From Devosia sp. (lineage in GTDB: Bacteria; Pseudomonadota; Alphaproteobacteria; Rhizobiales; Devosiaceae): 64,000 nucleotides of DNA. The stretch is from the NCBI RefSeq assembly GCF_028290625.1, contig NZ_JAQGJM010000027.1:186001-250000 (forward strand), read 5' to 3'. The notes below the pieces were generated by a model that had not been told where the DNA came from, did not search any database, and saw only the letters and a program-made list of their open reading frames with translations. The position numbers and the translations under genes were made by a program. Below, in pieces: positions 1-8,116 of the stretch; position 1 is the first letter of the stretch; each line of letters starts with the position of its first letter.

Positions 1-910
1 GCGCCAGCGCGCGGCTGTTGCGGGTTTGCAGATCCCGAGCCAGTCCCGCCAGTACGTGCAATCCTTCGTAATATCCGACACTGCCGGCCGAAACTGGCGG
101 CGCCAGCGCCCCGAACGCATCGTGATAGCGTTCGAGGAAGTGGTCGTTGGAGCGCGAATGATGATCGGCGAAATAGCTGGCGGCGGTAAAGAGATTGGCC
201 GATGCATCCGAGCCGATGCCGCAGATCACCGTCTCGTCGACGATCAACCCGAAGCGGAGCATTTTCTGATCAAGCCCCGCCGCGGCGAAAGCGCGGTTGA
301 ACTCGACGGAGCTCAGGCCGATCAGCGCCTGGATAACCACCTGCGCACCGCTTTGGGCAATCTGCTTCAGCAGTTCGGAATAATCGGCAACCTTGATCGG
401 CACGATAGCCTGTCCCACCAGATGCGTGCCCTGCTCCCGCATCAGCCGCCGCGTCGTGGTCAAAGCCATCCGGGGCCAGATATAGTCGTTGCCAACGAAG
501 AAAAAGCGCTCGGCCTGCTTCTCGCTGCGCAGCCATTGCAGCGCCGGTGCCATCAATTCATGGTCGGTACTGCCGATCGCGACGGTGGAAGGGCCACAGG
601 CAATTCCCTCGTATTGGGGCGTGTAGATGTAGGGCACCTTGCTGGCCACGCGGCGGCTGACTGCGTCGCGCACGTTGCTCGCATGGCCGCCGATAATGGC
701 GTCGACGCCATCGATGTCGATCAGGGTATCGACTGCGTCCAATGACTCGCGAACGGAAAAGCCGCAGTCGCCGAACACCAGTTCGATCTCCTCACCAAGG
801 ATGCCGCCGGCCGCATTGATTTCGGCAGCACCGACCAAGGCCGCGGCGTCCATCGAGGGGGCCCACATGCCGGCGACGCCGCTTCTCGCATGCAACAATC
901 CAACCTTCAT
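1..910 (-). CDS. AmiC/UrtA-type amide/urea-binding protein, no signal peptide, partial
   Basis: Reads leftward from ATG at 910 and stays open to the window edge (about 303 codons visible). GGAAGGGG lies six bases before the ATG. The product starts directly with the first strand of a type I periplasmic-binding fold (MKVGLLHARSGVAG) and has the family pattern EINAAGGILG, IIGGHASN, YTPQYEG and RFFFVGNDYIWPR seen in AmiC, UrtA and FmdD-like proteins. No hydrophobic signal peptide is present, and none appears if the frame is extended upstream. Known family logic: AmiC is a cytoplasmic amide sensor that controls an amidase operon through the antiterminator AmiR. Divergence from an amidase gene suggests a ligand-sensing regulator rather than a transporter component. 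An AmiR partner would lie outside the window, so this is inference. An ABC-transporter binding protein with a lost signal peptide is the alternative. Confidence 0.8.
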   Translation of the reverse strand, partial: MKVGLLHARSGVAGMWAPSMDAAALVGAAEINAAGGILGEEIELVFGDCGFSVRESLDAVDTLIDIDGVDAIIGGHASNVRDAVSRRVASKVPYIYTPQYEGIACGPSTVAIGSTDHELMAPALQWLRSEKQAERFFFVGNDYIWPRMALTTTRRLMREQGTHLVGQAIVPIKVADYSELLKQIAQSGAQVVIQALIGLSSVEFNRAFAAAGLDQKMLRFGLIVDETVICGIGSDASANLFTAASYFADHHSRSNDHFLERYHDAFGALAPPVSAGSVGYYEGLHVLAGLARDLQTRNSRALA

Positions 911-1185
911 CGTCCGCCCCTTCCAGATGAGCCCCGCTTCACGGGATCCGATGACCCCGTCGATCGATAGGCAGGACACGTGGAAAACAATTGCCTGGGC
1001 AATAATTTGTGTTTCCGCCTCGATACACTGCAACGCGGTTTCCACCATGTCAAACGCTTGATGCAATTTTCATCTACCGCACAACCTGCCTATTTTGTAT
1101 GCATATACCACTTCCAATAATATGCTTGCTATTTCGATATTTTCATATTTGACTATCTGAATTGAACGTTAATCGGGAGATTCTG
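911..1185. promoter_or_regulatory. Divergent amidase control region with a GCATAT/ATATGC inverted repeat
   Basis: This 275-base gap separates the AmiC-like gene from the amidase gene and contains no credible gene. Bases 1075-1165 are markedly AT-rich against the GC-rich surroundings, as expected for promoters. An inverted repeat GCATAT (1101-1106), 13-base spacer, ATATGC (1120-1125) could be an operator or a leader stem. I see no classical T-run terminator that would prove an AmiR-type antitermination leader. Confidence 0.35.
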
Positions 1186-2616
1186 ATGGATGCCAGGGCG
1201 CCAGCTGCGTTGGGAACGGCCGATGACCTGCATTATCTCAGCCTGACCGCGGTATCGGATTTGATCCGGTCGGGCGCCGTCAGTCCGGTTGAAGTGACCG
1301 AGGCCATGCTGGCGCGGATCGAGGCGATCGACGGCGAGCTCAAGAGCTACACCACGGTGTTGCCGGAGCATGCTCGTGCCGCTGCCAAGCGGGCGGAGCA
1401 GGAATTGCAGGCCGGCATCTGGCGAGGTCCGCTGCATGGCGTGCCGATCGCCGTCAAGGATCTGTGCGACACCACGTTCGGGCCGACCAGCGCCGGCATG
1501 TTCATCCACAAGGATCACATGGCCGCCGCCAACGCCACGGTGATCGAGCGGCTGCAAGGCGCAGGCGCGGTGATCCTGGGCAAGCTGTCGATGACCGAGG
1601 GCGCCATGTCCGGCCATCATCCCAAGATGAAGACCCCGGTCAACCCATGGCTGGCCGAGGCCTGGACCGGGGCATCCTCGTCCGGCTCCGGCGTGGCCAC
1701 CGCCGCCGGCCTCTGCTACGGCGCGCTGGGCTCGGATACAGGTGGCTCGATCCGCCTGCCATCGACCGCCAATGGCCTTGTCGGGGTCAAGGCGACCTGG
1801 GGACGCGTGAGCCGGGCCGGCGTCTGGGCCTTGGCCGACTCGCTGGACCATGTTGGCCCGATGACCCGCTCGGTCGCCGACGCCGCAGCCATGCTCGCCG
1901 TCATCGCTGGCCATGATCCGCGCGACCCGACCAGCCTAAACGATCCCGTTCCCGATTACCTGGCGGCCCTTGGTGGCTCGATCGCCGGCCTGCGCATCGG
2001 CATCGACGAAAACTACATCTTCGGAGATGTCGACCCGCAGGTCGCGGGCATGATGCGCGATACCATCGCCACCTTCCAAGCCCTTGGCGCCGGGCTGGTG
2101 CCGGTAAAATTCCCCTCGCTGGCCGGCCTTGGCGACTACTGGATGCAGATCTGCGCCGCCGAATGCGCGGTCGCCCATATGCCGACCTTTCCCAGCCGCG
2201 CCGACGAGTACGGCCCGGTATTGCGCGGCATCATCGAGCACGGCCGCTCGCTTTCAGGCGTCGAAGTCGCCGCCGCGCTGCAATACCGCCTCAAGCTCAA
2301 CGGCGCCGTTGCCCGCGCCATGCTCGATTGTGACGTCCTGCTGGTGCCGGGCATCCCTGGAACGGTCGACGAGGCCACAAAATGGAGCGGCACCGACAGC
2401 GCCAGCAAAGTCGGCGACGTGGTCCGCTTCACCGCCGTCTTCGATATGACAGGGCAACCAACCCTATCGCTGAATGGCGGGTTCGATACGCGCGGCGTGC
2501 CGATGGGGTTCCAGCTTGTCGGTCGCCATCTCGATGAGGCGCTGCTGTTCAAGGCCGGCCATGCCTTCCAGGCCGTCACCAGCTGGCACAGCCACCACCC
2601 TTCCCTGCTCTCGTAG
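1186..2616 (+). CDS. Amidase signature family hydrolase (AtzF/GatA-like)
   Basis: A 476-residue amidase-signature enzyme that hydrolyses a C-N amide bond. The Ser-cisSer-Lys triad is readable: Lys91 in PIAVKDLCD, Ser164 in TGASSSGSG and Ser188 in SDTGGSIRLPS; the 24-residue spacing between the serines is standard. I chose ATG 1186, with GGGAGA seven bases upstream, over an in-frame TTG at 1162. It is the first gene of a rightward group with an isochorismatase-fold hydrolase 24 bases downstream and a second amidase after that, so the three probably attack related amide or urea-type substrates. No tRNA-dependent GatB or GatC partner is nearby, so a GatA role is unlikely. The substrate (biuret, allophanate, carbamoyl amides or other) cannot be read from sequence. 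Confidence 0.88.
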   Translation: MDARAPAALGTADDLHYLSLTAVSDLIRSGAVSPVEVTEAMLARIEAIDGELKSYTTVLPEHARAAAKRAEQELQAGIWRGPLHGVPIAVKDLCDTTFGPTSAGMFIHKDHMAAANATVIERLQGAGAVILGKLSMTEGAMSGHHPKMKTPVNPWLAEAWTGASSSGSGVATAAGLCYGALGSDTGGSIRLPSTANGLVGVKATWGRVSRAGVWALADSLDHVGPMTRSVADAAAMLAVIAGHDPRDPTSLNDPVPDYLAALGGSIAGLRIGIDENYIFGDVDPQVAGMMRDTIATFQALGAGLVPVKFPSLAGLGDYWMQICAAECAVAHMPTFPSRADEYGPVLRGIIEHGRSLSGVEVAAALQYRLKLNGAVARAMLDCDVLLVPGIPGTVDEATKWSGTDSASKVGDVVRFTAVFDMTGQPTLSLNGGFDTRGVPMGFQLVGRHLDEALLFKAGHAFQAVTSWHSHHPSLLS

Positions 2617-2640
2617 CCACGCCAACCCAAGGAATTTGCC

Positions 2641-3336
2641 ATGCACCAGGTTTCCATTCCCCAGCACATTATCGACCGCGTCCGCGCCGTGCGTGGGCGG
2701 GACCATATTTTCGATCACATCGACATGAGCAAGACCGCTCATGTCATTGTCGACATGCAGGTCGGCTTCGTGGCGGAAGGTGCGCCGATCGAGGTGCCGA
2801 TGACGCGACAGATCAGCGACACCATCAACACCATCTCCCGGGCCGTCCGCCAGGGCGGCGGGGTCAATGTGTTCACGCGTTACACCTACGACCCAAGCGA
2901 GAAGCTGAGCTGGGACCATTGGTTCAGGACCCTGGGCGTCACCCAACTCGCTGCCCAGGCCAAGATGGGCCCGGGCATGCCCGATTGGGAGGTCGATCCG
3001 TCCATGGAGGTCGAGGGCGGCGACATCGTCGTCGACAAGACGCGTTTTTCGGCGATGATTCCGGGCACTTGCGACATGGACGAGCAACTCAAGGCGCGCG
3101 GTGTCGATACCCTGATCATCACCGGCACCCTGACCAATTGCTGCTGCGAGAGCACGGCGCGAGACGCGCAGCAGATGGGCTACAACATCATTTTCATGAG
3201 CGACGCCAACGCGACCCTGAGCGACGAAGAGCATCTGGGTACGCTGCTCAGCATGTACACGATTTTCGCTGACGTGATGGACACCGAATATCTGCTCGGC
3301 CTGATCGACAAGTCCGCCCAGGCCGAGGCCGCCTAG
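2641..3336 (+). CDS. Isochorismatase-superfamily cysteine hydrolase (RutB/biuret hydrolase-like)
   Basis: A 231-residue cysteine hydrolase of the isochorismatase fold. The expected triad is visible: Asp38 in IVDMQVGF, Lys133 in VVDKTRFSAM and the nucleophile, most likely Cys168, inside a run of three cysteines in TLTNCCCEST. Relatives include N-carbamoylsarcosine amidase, ureidoacrylate hydrolase RutB and biuret hydrolase, all acting on carbamoyl or ureido compounds. It lies between two amidases in the same direction (24 bases after the first, 95 before the second), supporting a short catabolic route that releases ammonia or urea. The triple cysteine and the 30-residue N-terminal segment are ordinary variation. 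Which ureido compound it uses is unknown. Confidence 0.85.
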   Translation: MHQVSIPQHIIDRVRAVRGRDHIFDHIDMSKTAHVIVDMQVGFVAEGAPIEVPMTRQISDTINTISRAVRQGGGVNVFTRYTYDPSEKLSWDHWFRTLGVTQLAAQAKMGPGMPDWEVDPSMEVEGGDIVVDKTRFSAMIPGTCDMDEQLKARGVDTLIITGTLTNCCCESTARDAQQMGYNIIFMSDANATLSDEEHLGTLLSMYTIFADVMDTEYLLGLIDKSAQAEAA

Positions 3337-3431
3337 GCCATTCCCGAACAAGCAGCCGGCGCCGTCCTGGTGCTGGCCGCATTCACTTTCGCCCACGGGA
3401 TCGCGGGGCGGCACACTTCAAAGGTCACACC

Positions 3432-5009
3432 ATGAATGCTCTAGCCCAGACTGTAGAGGCGGCGGAAATCGACGTCGTCGAACTGACGATCGCCGACGTA
3501 CAACGGGGATTTGCCGATGGCAGCTTCACTTCGGAAACGCTGACCTTGGCATTTCTGGCGCGGATCGAGCGTTATGAGCCCTATTACAACGCTTTCACGT
3601 TCATGAACCCCGGTGCGCTGGCCGATGCCCAGGCAATCGATGCGCGGCGTGCTGCCGGCGAGACGCTGGGCCCGCTGGCCGGCGTTCCGGTGGTGATCAA
3701 GGAGGCAATGGATTTCGTCGGCCTGCCCTCGACCGCCGGTTGGGCGCCGCTATCGAGCGCGGCCGGCGGGTTTGACCTGATGCCGGAGCGCGATGCGCCC
3801 GTGGTGGCGCGGCTCAAGGCCGCCGGCGCGATTATTCTGGGCAAGACCAATATTCCCGCCTTCAGCCGGGATGGCACGCGCGCCAATACCAGTTGGGACG
3901 GCCCCACCTATAACGCGGTCGATCGCGCTATCGCGCCCGGCGCCAGTTCCAGCGGCACGGCGACCGCGATTGCGGGCAGCTTCGCCGTCGTGGGCCTCGC
4001 GGAGGAAACCGGCGGCTCGATCCAGAACCCGGGCGCGGCGCAGAGCCTGATCAGCGTCAAGCCGACCTTCGCGCTGATTCCCAATAGCGGCGTGGCGCCG
4101 CTGGCCGGCTCGACGCGCGATGTGGTGGGTCCGCATGCCAAGACCGTCACCGACGCCGCGCTGCTGCTCGATGTGCTGGCCGGCTATACGTCCGAAGACC
4201 CCAAGACGGTGGCCTCCATCGGCATGATCCCTGAGGCCGGCTATACCAGCAAGCTGAGCCGGACTGCGCTCAACGGAGCGCGCGTTGGATTATATGGCGC
4301 CGGCTGGCGCACCAAACCCTTGTCGGCAGAGGCGCAGACCCTCTATGCCGCAGCCATCGCCGAAGTCAAAGCGCGCGGCGCCATCCTGATCGAGGACCCT
4401 TTCCTCGGCACCGATTTCTCCAGCCTCGCGTCGGGTGATGAATTCGATCTGCGCGGCCTGGAATCGATGCCGCATGATTTCGAAAATTTCCTGCGCCGCA
4501 TGGGCCCGTCGGCCAAGGCCAGTAGCCTGGCAGCGCTGGCGGCCTTGCTGGAGGTCAATCCATTTTCGCCCGAGGGTCCGCTTGGCATGCATCTGGTTCA
4601 GCCGGTGCTGAAGAAGTCGCTGGAGAACCCGGCGCTGCCGCCGGACTTGAGCGAGTTCCTTGCGGCGCGGGTCGCCTACCTCAAGACGTTCAACAGCGTG
4701 ATGAAGCAGCACAACCTGGACGTGCTGATCTTCCCGCAGATGTCGGCCGAATTACCGGGCATTTTCGGCACGGAAGATTACCCCGCAACCACGGTGTCGG
4801 AAATCAACATTGCCGGACTGCCCGGCGTCACCGTTCCGGCCGGCAAGTTCGCCAACGGCTCGCCCTTCGCGCTGATCCTGATTGGACCCATGTGGAGCGA
4901 GGCCGAGCTTCTGGGCTACGCCTACGACTACGAGCAGGCGACCGCGCATCGAATCGTCCCCGCGCTGGAAGAGACTTTCTATGCCGACGCACCGAGGGCC
5001 GTTGAATAG
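3432..5009 (+). CDS. Second amidase signature family hydrolase
   Basis: A 525-residue amidase, only distantly similar to the one at 1186. Its triad is Lys90 in PVVIKEAM, Ser172 in PGASSSGTAT and Ser196 in ETGGSIQNPG. The second-serine loop reads EETGGSIQNPG rather than the usual DTGGSIRxPA, which suggests a substrate pocket different from GatA. About 15 extra N-terminal residues precede the conserved core; they look soluble, not like a signal peptide. Start ATG 3432 is the only reasonable start; the ribosome site (AAAGG) is modest. It lies 95 bases after the cysteine hydrolase and 85 bases before the HupE-like gene. I infer that it belongs to the same ureido/amide degradation group. Confidence 0.87.
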   Translation: MNALAQTVEAAEIDVVELTIADVQRGFADGSFTSETLTLAFLARIERYEPYYNAFTFMNPGALADAQAIDARRAAGETLGPLAGVPVVIKEAMDFVGLPSTAGWAPLSSAAGGFDLMPERDAPVVARLKAAGAIILGKTNIPAFSRDGTRANTSWDGPTYNAVDRAIAPGASSSGTATAIAGSFAVVGLAEETGGSIQNPGAAQSLISVKPTFALIPNSGVAPLAGSTRDVVGPHAKTVTDAALLLDVLAGYTSEDPKTVASIGMIPEAGYTSKLSRTALNGARVGLYGAGWRTKPLSAEAQTLYAAAIAEVKARGAILIEDPFLGTDFSSLASGDEFDLRGLESMPHDFENFLRRMGPSAKASSLAALAALLEVNPFSPEGPLGMHLVQPVLKKSLENPALPPDLSEFLAARVAYLKTFNSVMKQHNLDVLIFPQMSAELPGIFGTEDYPATTVSEINIAGLPGVTVPAGKFANGSPFALILIGPMWSEAELLGYAYDYEQATAHRIVPALEETFYADAPRAVE

Positions 5010-5094
5010 CCGCACTACCGAGCCGCCGGGAGCTCCTGCGGCTTCGTCCTTGCAACACCGACCACCATTGGGGCAGCCGCCCCGAAAGGGCATC

Positions 5095-5682
5095 ATGCGC
5101 AGACTCCCCATTATCATCGCAGCCTTGCTGGTTCCCACTGCCGCCTTCGCGCATCCCGATATCAGCCATGCGGCCGGGCTGCTGAGTGGCTTTGAGCACC
5201 CGCTGGGCGGCATCGACCATGTCCTGGCCATGATGGCGGTCGGTGTGTTCGCCTTCGTGTTGGGCGGTCGGGCGCTCTTTGTGGTGCCGCTGAGTTTTGT
5301 CGGCATGATGACCGCTGGTTTCCTGCTTGGCGCCGGCGGCGTCGAACTGCCGTTCGTGGAACTGGCCATTGGGCTATCTAGCGTGATCATCGGGGGTGCG
5401 GCCGCCCTGAGCCGCCCGATGTCGACGGCCGGCGCCGCGGCGCTGGTCGGCGTCTTCGCCATATTCCACGGTCATGCCCATGGCGCAGAAATGCCCGCGA
5501 ACGCTGGTGGAGTGCTTTACGCCGCCGGCTTCGTTGCCGCCACAGCATTACTACACGTTGTCGGTATCGGCGCTGCAGGCGGCAGCTCCAAATTGGTCGG
5601 CAAATTTGACGGGCTCGTCGCCCGAATCGCAGGCGGCAGTTTTGCGGTCGGCGGTGTCGGTGTGCTGCTGGGCTGGATCTAA
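5095..5682 (+). CDS. HupE/UreJ-type nickel (or cobalt) permease
   Basis: A 195-residue inner-membrane protein with a cleavable-looking N-terminal hydrophobic segment ending in AFAHPD and about six further hydrophobic segments. The signature HPLGGIDHVLAMMAVG at about residues 36-51 defines the HupE/UreJ family, which supplies nickel to urease or [NiFe] hydrogenase; some members move cobalt. A second histidine cluster FHGHAHG is also typical. Start ATG 5095 follows CGAAAGGG. No urease or hydrogenase gene is in the window. Placement directly after amidase and ureido-hydrolase genes is consistent with urea as the route's product and a nickel-requiring urease elsewhere, but that is inference. Confidence 0.85.
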   Translation: MRRLPIIIAALLVPTAAFAHPDISHAAGLLSGFEHPLGGIDHVLAMMAVGVFAFVLGGRALFVVPLSFVGMMTAGFLLGAGGVELPFVELAIGLSSVIIGGAAALSRPMSTAGAAALVGVFAIFHGHAHGAEMPANAGGVLYAAGFVAATALLHVVGIGAAGGSSKLVGKFDGLVARIAGGSFAVGGVGVLLGWI

Positions 5683-5903
5683 GCGCTATCGAATCTAACC
5701 GACCCGTTGGTGCTTGCTTTTTCTGTTAGCCTTCCTGTTCCACCTTCGTCCTGCAAGGATGTTTCTGGACGCCTGTTCGATGGGTGCTCTATCCGCGCGG
5801 CAAGTAAGCCCTCGACCGCCCGAGCGGCCTCCTCCATTCGTTCGATAAGAATTTTACCGACCTCGTTGAGCAATTTGAAGTACCGGCATCCTATAAGGGA
5901 AGA

Positions 5904-6149
5904 ATGGAACCCGACCGCCGCAGGCAAGTGAGACATCCCGTGAAAATCAGCGCTACGCTGGTTGCTGGCCACGGACTTGACCGCATGGCGGTGGCGATAA
6001 CCGATATCTCCGACGCAGGGGCCGGCCTCGCATTTAGACCTTCCTCCCCACTCCATGGGGAGATTTACATGCTGATTCCGGACAATACCCTGCAGCCTTG
6101 CCGCCTTGTGTGGCACCAGGACGGACGTTTTGGCCTAAGCTTCCTTTAG
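5904..6149 (+). CDS. PilZ domain protein, predicted c-di-GMP receptor
   Basis: An 81-residue protein that is essentially one PilZ domain. The two c-di-GMP-binding motifs are present: the arginine motif RRRQVRHPV near residues 5-13 and DISDAGAGL near residues 34-42. The rest follows the PilZ beta-barrel pattern with a late CRLVWHQDGRFGLSF strand. AAGGGA precedes the ATG. It stands alone, with 221 bases upstream and 242 downstream lacking convincing genes, so its target process (motility, exopolysaccharide or other) cannot be inferred from neighbours. Confidence 0.82.
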   Translation: MEPDRRRQVRHPVKISATLVAGHGLDRMAVAITDISDAGAGLAFRPSSPLHGEIYMLIPDNTLQPCRLVWHQDGRFGLSFL

Positions 6150-6391
6150 CGGCCACTGGGGTACATTCAAGGCCAGCCAGCAGTCGCCCCTCACTACGCC
6201 CCCCGCATTGGCGCTCCTGCGGGCGTGACGACGATTTTGTCCCCTTGATGTTCCCTGTCCGCGTCGTGTCCGGCAGCGTCCCGCGCGACGATGCCAAGAA
6301 GTGGAGACGCAGCTCCAAATAGCGCCGTCCTGCGGAACCTGCCGGCACCTACGACATTGGATGCGCAAAGAAGGTGTGAGGCGACCATATA

Positions 6392-7216
6392 ATGCAGATC
6401 AAGGCCGGATTCTCGCTGACCTACGACTGCCCCCAACCGACCCCGATGTTGCTGACCCTGAACATCCACCCATCGCGCCGCGGAGACCTACTCACTCCGC
6501 AGTTATTGAGCTTCTCACCGGAGGTAGAGCCCTGGGAATATCTGGATGTTTACGGGAACGTCTGCACCCGAATAACCGCCCCGGCAGGTCAGTTGACGAT
6601 CTCCACGGAGTTCGAGGTTTATGACGCTGGCCTGCCTGACATTGTGCCCTTGGATGCTCGGCAGCACGATATCCGCGACCTCCCCGATGACACCCTGATC
6701 TACCTGCTGGGATCCAGGTACTGCGAGACCGATAAACTAACCAACATCGCCTGGAATCTCTTCGGTCAGTCTCCCCTGGGTTGGCCGCGCGTCCAAGCTG
6801 TTCTCGATTTCGTGCATCAGCACATTGCGTTCGACTATCAGAAAGCAGACCGCACAAGGACAGCGTACGGGGCTTACATGGATCGAACCGGAGTATGTCG
6901 CGACTTCGCCCATCTGGCACTGACGTTCTGCCGGTGCATGAATATTCCGGCCAGGTACTGCACCGGGTACCTGGGAGACATCGGGGTGCCATTGAACCCG
7001 GACCCGATGGATTTCTCCGGATGGTTTGAAGTCTATCTAGGCGGGCACTGGTATACGGCAGACGCTCGCCACAATGAACCGCGAATTGGGAGGATCCTGA
7101 TGGCTAGAGGGCGCGACGCCACCGATGTTGCGCTGTCCACCCAGTTTGGTCCGGCGATCCTGTCGAGCTTTGCCGTCACAACCTACCAGATGCCTGATAC
7201 GATCGACCAGCGATGA
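6392..7216 (+). CDS. Transglutaminase-like family protein (bacterial N-terminal plus core domains)
   Basis: A 274-residue cytoplasmic protein with an N-terminal beta domain (residues 1-100) typical of bacterial transglutaminase-like proteins and a papain-like core. The nucleophile is Cys169 in TGVCRDFAHLAL and the acid is Asp224 in TADARHN. The position where many family members carry the catalytic histidine reads FSGWFEVYL, with no histidine; a nearby histidine in GGHWYTADARHN might substitute. The C-terminal RILMARGRDATDVALSTQFG is a family hallmark. Such proteins often accompany circularly permuted ATP-grasp and alpha-E genes, but those partners are absent here. Physiological role unknown; a protease or amidase-type activity is only a family guess. 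Confidence 0.8.
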   Translation: MQIKAGFSLTYDCPQPTPMLLTLNIHPSRRGDLLTPQLLSFSPEVEPWEYLDVYGNVCTRITAPAGQLTISTEFEVYDAGLPDIVPLDARQHDIRDLPDDTLIYLLGSRYCETDKLTNIAWNLFGQSPLGWPRVQAVLDFVHQHIAFDYQKADRTRTAYGAYMDRTGVCRDFAHLALTFCRCMNIPARYCTGYLGDIGVPLNPDPMDFSGWFEVYLGGHWYTADARHNEPRIGRILMARGRDATDVALSTQFGPAILSSFAVTTYQMPDTIDQR

Positions 7217-7383
7217 CGGAACATCGACCTATCGTTCCTCGAGGGCCCCTGCCTTCTGAAAGCTTTTTGTTGCCGCGATCGAAACATCCTGAGGCCTAAT
7301 GACCCGGGTAACAGCGGCACGCTGCGAGGGAGCCCACCAGAGCCCCCACGCTACCGGCTTCCTCGCAGCGCCAGTACGACGAA

Positions 7384-7776
7384 CTACTGAGATTTCGCCC
7401 TACTCGCCAATCGTAGCGATATGCGAGCACGGTTGAGTGCAATCGCCTCCTCGGTCGGCTCCCAGTCTTGGCACCAAGCTTCGGGGAAGCCATCGAGCAG
7501 CTGGCCTGTGTCGACGAAAAGCGGCTGGTAGCCGCGCGCCTTCATCTCGGCGACAAGGGCAGCCTGACGCCGAGCCAGGAACCCAAGCCGACAGTAGAAA
7601 AACCGGACGTGCCCCGTGCCCAGCAGATATTGGGGCGGGTTTCTTGAATCATCGGGCATCTCATTGCGTGCGATAGCCGCACGAACGAGGGCGAAGACCC
7701 TGGGGAGTTCTCGGTATTCAGCCACCAGGTGCTGCCCCGAGAGCTCACTGGGTGGAATGCAGTTGATGCGCGTCAT
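7384..7776 (-). CDS. Pyrimidine-dimer DNA glycosylase, T4 endonuclease V (DenV) family
   Basis: A 130-residue protein closely matching phage T4 endonuclease V: it opens MTRIN and continues SEL-GQHLVAEYRELPRVF, then GTGHVRFFYCRLGFLARRQ. Catalytic Thr2 (whose alpha-amino group attacks the damaged base), Arg3, Arg22, Glu23 and Arg26 are all in register with the phage enzyme. The T4 enzyme cleaves the glycosidic bond of UV cyclobutane dimers and nicks the abasic site. This copy ends SLRLASRAKSQ and lacks the aromatic WYKYYG tail that T4 uses for substrate contact. It sits alone between unrelated genes beside a decayed dehydrogenase, which hints at lateral acquisition. Function as a base-excision enzyme is likely; dimer specificity is uncertain. 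Confidence 0.88.
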   Translation of the reverse strand: MTRINCIPPSELSGQHLVAEYRELPRVFALVRAAIARNEMPDDSRNPPQYLLGTGHVRFFYCRLGFLARRQAALVAEMKARGYQPLFVDTGQLLDGFPEAWCQDWEPTEEAIALNRARISLRLASRAKSQ

Positions 7777-7871
7777 TGAACCGTCTTGAAGATAAGCAGC
7801 GAAAGCGCGTTAACCCGTGAACCATCTCGGCCGCTGCGGCTTGTGTCAGGAGTGCCAAACAGGAGCTCACC

Positions 7872-8009
7872 ATGACTGATACGAAATCGAAACCAGCACC
7901 GCTCGAAACAGAACCCGGCAAGCAGATGGACGATAACATCGATGACTTGGGACGCAAACAAGATGGCTCCAAGCAAGAGCAACCCGGCAAGGCTAAGCCA
8001 TCGAAATAG
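7872..8009 (+). CDS. Small highly charged hypothetical protein (45 residues)
   Basis: A 45-codon frame with a perfect AGGAG six bases before the ATG. The product is almost entirely polar (many Lys, Asp, Glu, Gln, Pro and Gly), with no hydrophobic core, cysteine or signal, and ends GKAKPSK, so it should be disordered. It is divergent from the DNA glycosylase gene, with a 95-base gap. I do not recognise a family. Support comes from the ribosome site and the strongly non-random composition rather than homology. Confidence 0.5.
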   Translation: MTDTKSKPAPLETEPGKQMDDNIDDLGRKQDGSKQEQPGKAKPSK

Positions 8010-8116
8010 CACAGCTAGCGCAGCGGCAACGCGGGTGCTCGGGGCGGAGCTGGACGCGTAGCCGAGCTGGAGGTCCGCCAGCATAGGTGCCGCTTTCCTT
8101 CATCGGACCAAGTCAG

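Noticed and set aside
1-745. Rightward frames of 239 and 140 codons at the left edge
   Set aside because: They lie opposite a continuous leftward frame that matches the AmiC/UrtA binding-protein family along its whole length.
5679-6116. A 145-codon leftward frame overlapping the PilZ gene
   Set aside because: Its C-terminal half (VGKILIERMEEAARAVEG and onward) looks mildly protein-like and could be a small gene, but there is no ribosome site at any start and it runs antisense to the well-supported PilZ protein.
6301-6624. A 107-codon rightward frame starting with a CxxC segment before the transglutaminase gene
   Set aside because: It overlaps the transglutaminase gene in another frame for most of its length and loses protein-like character after 30 residues.
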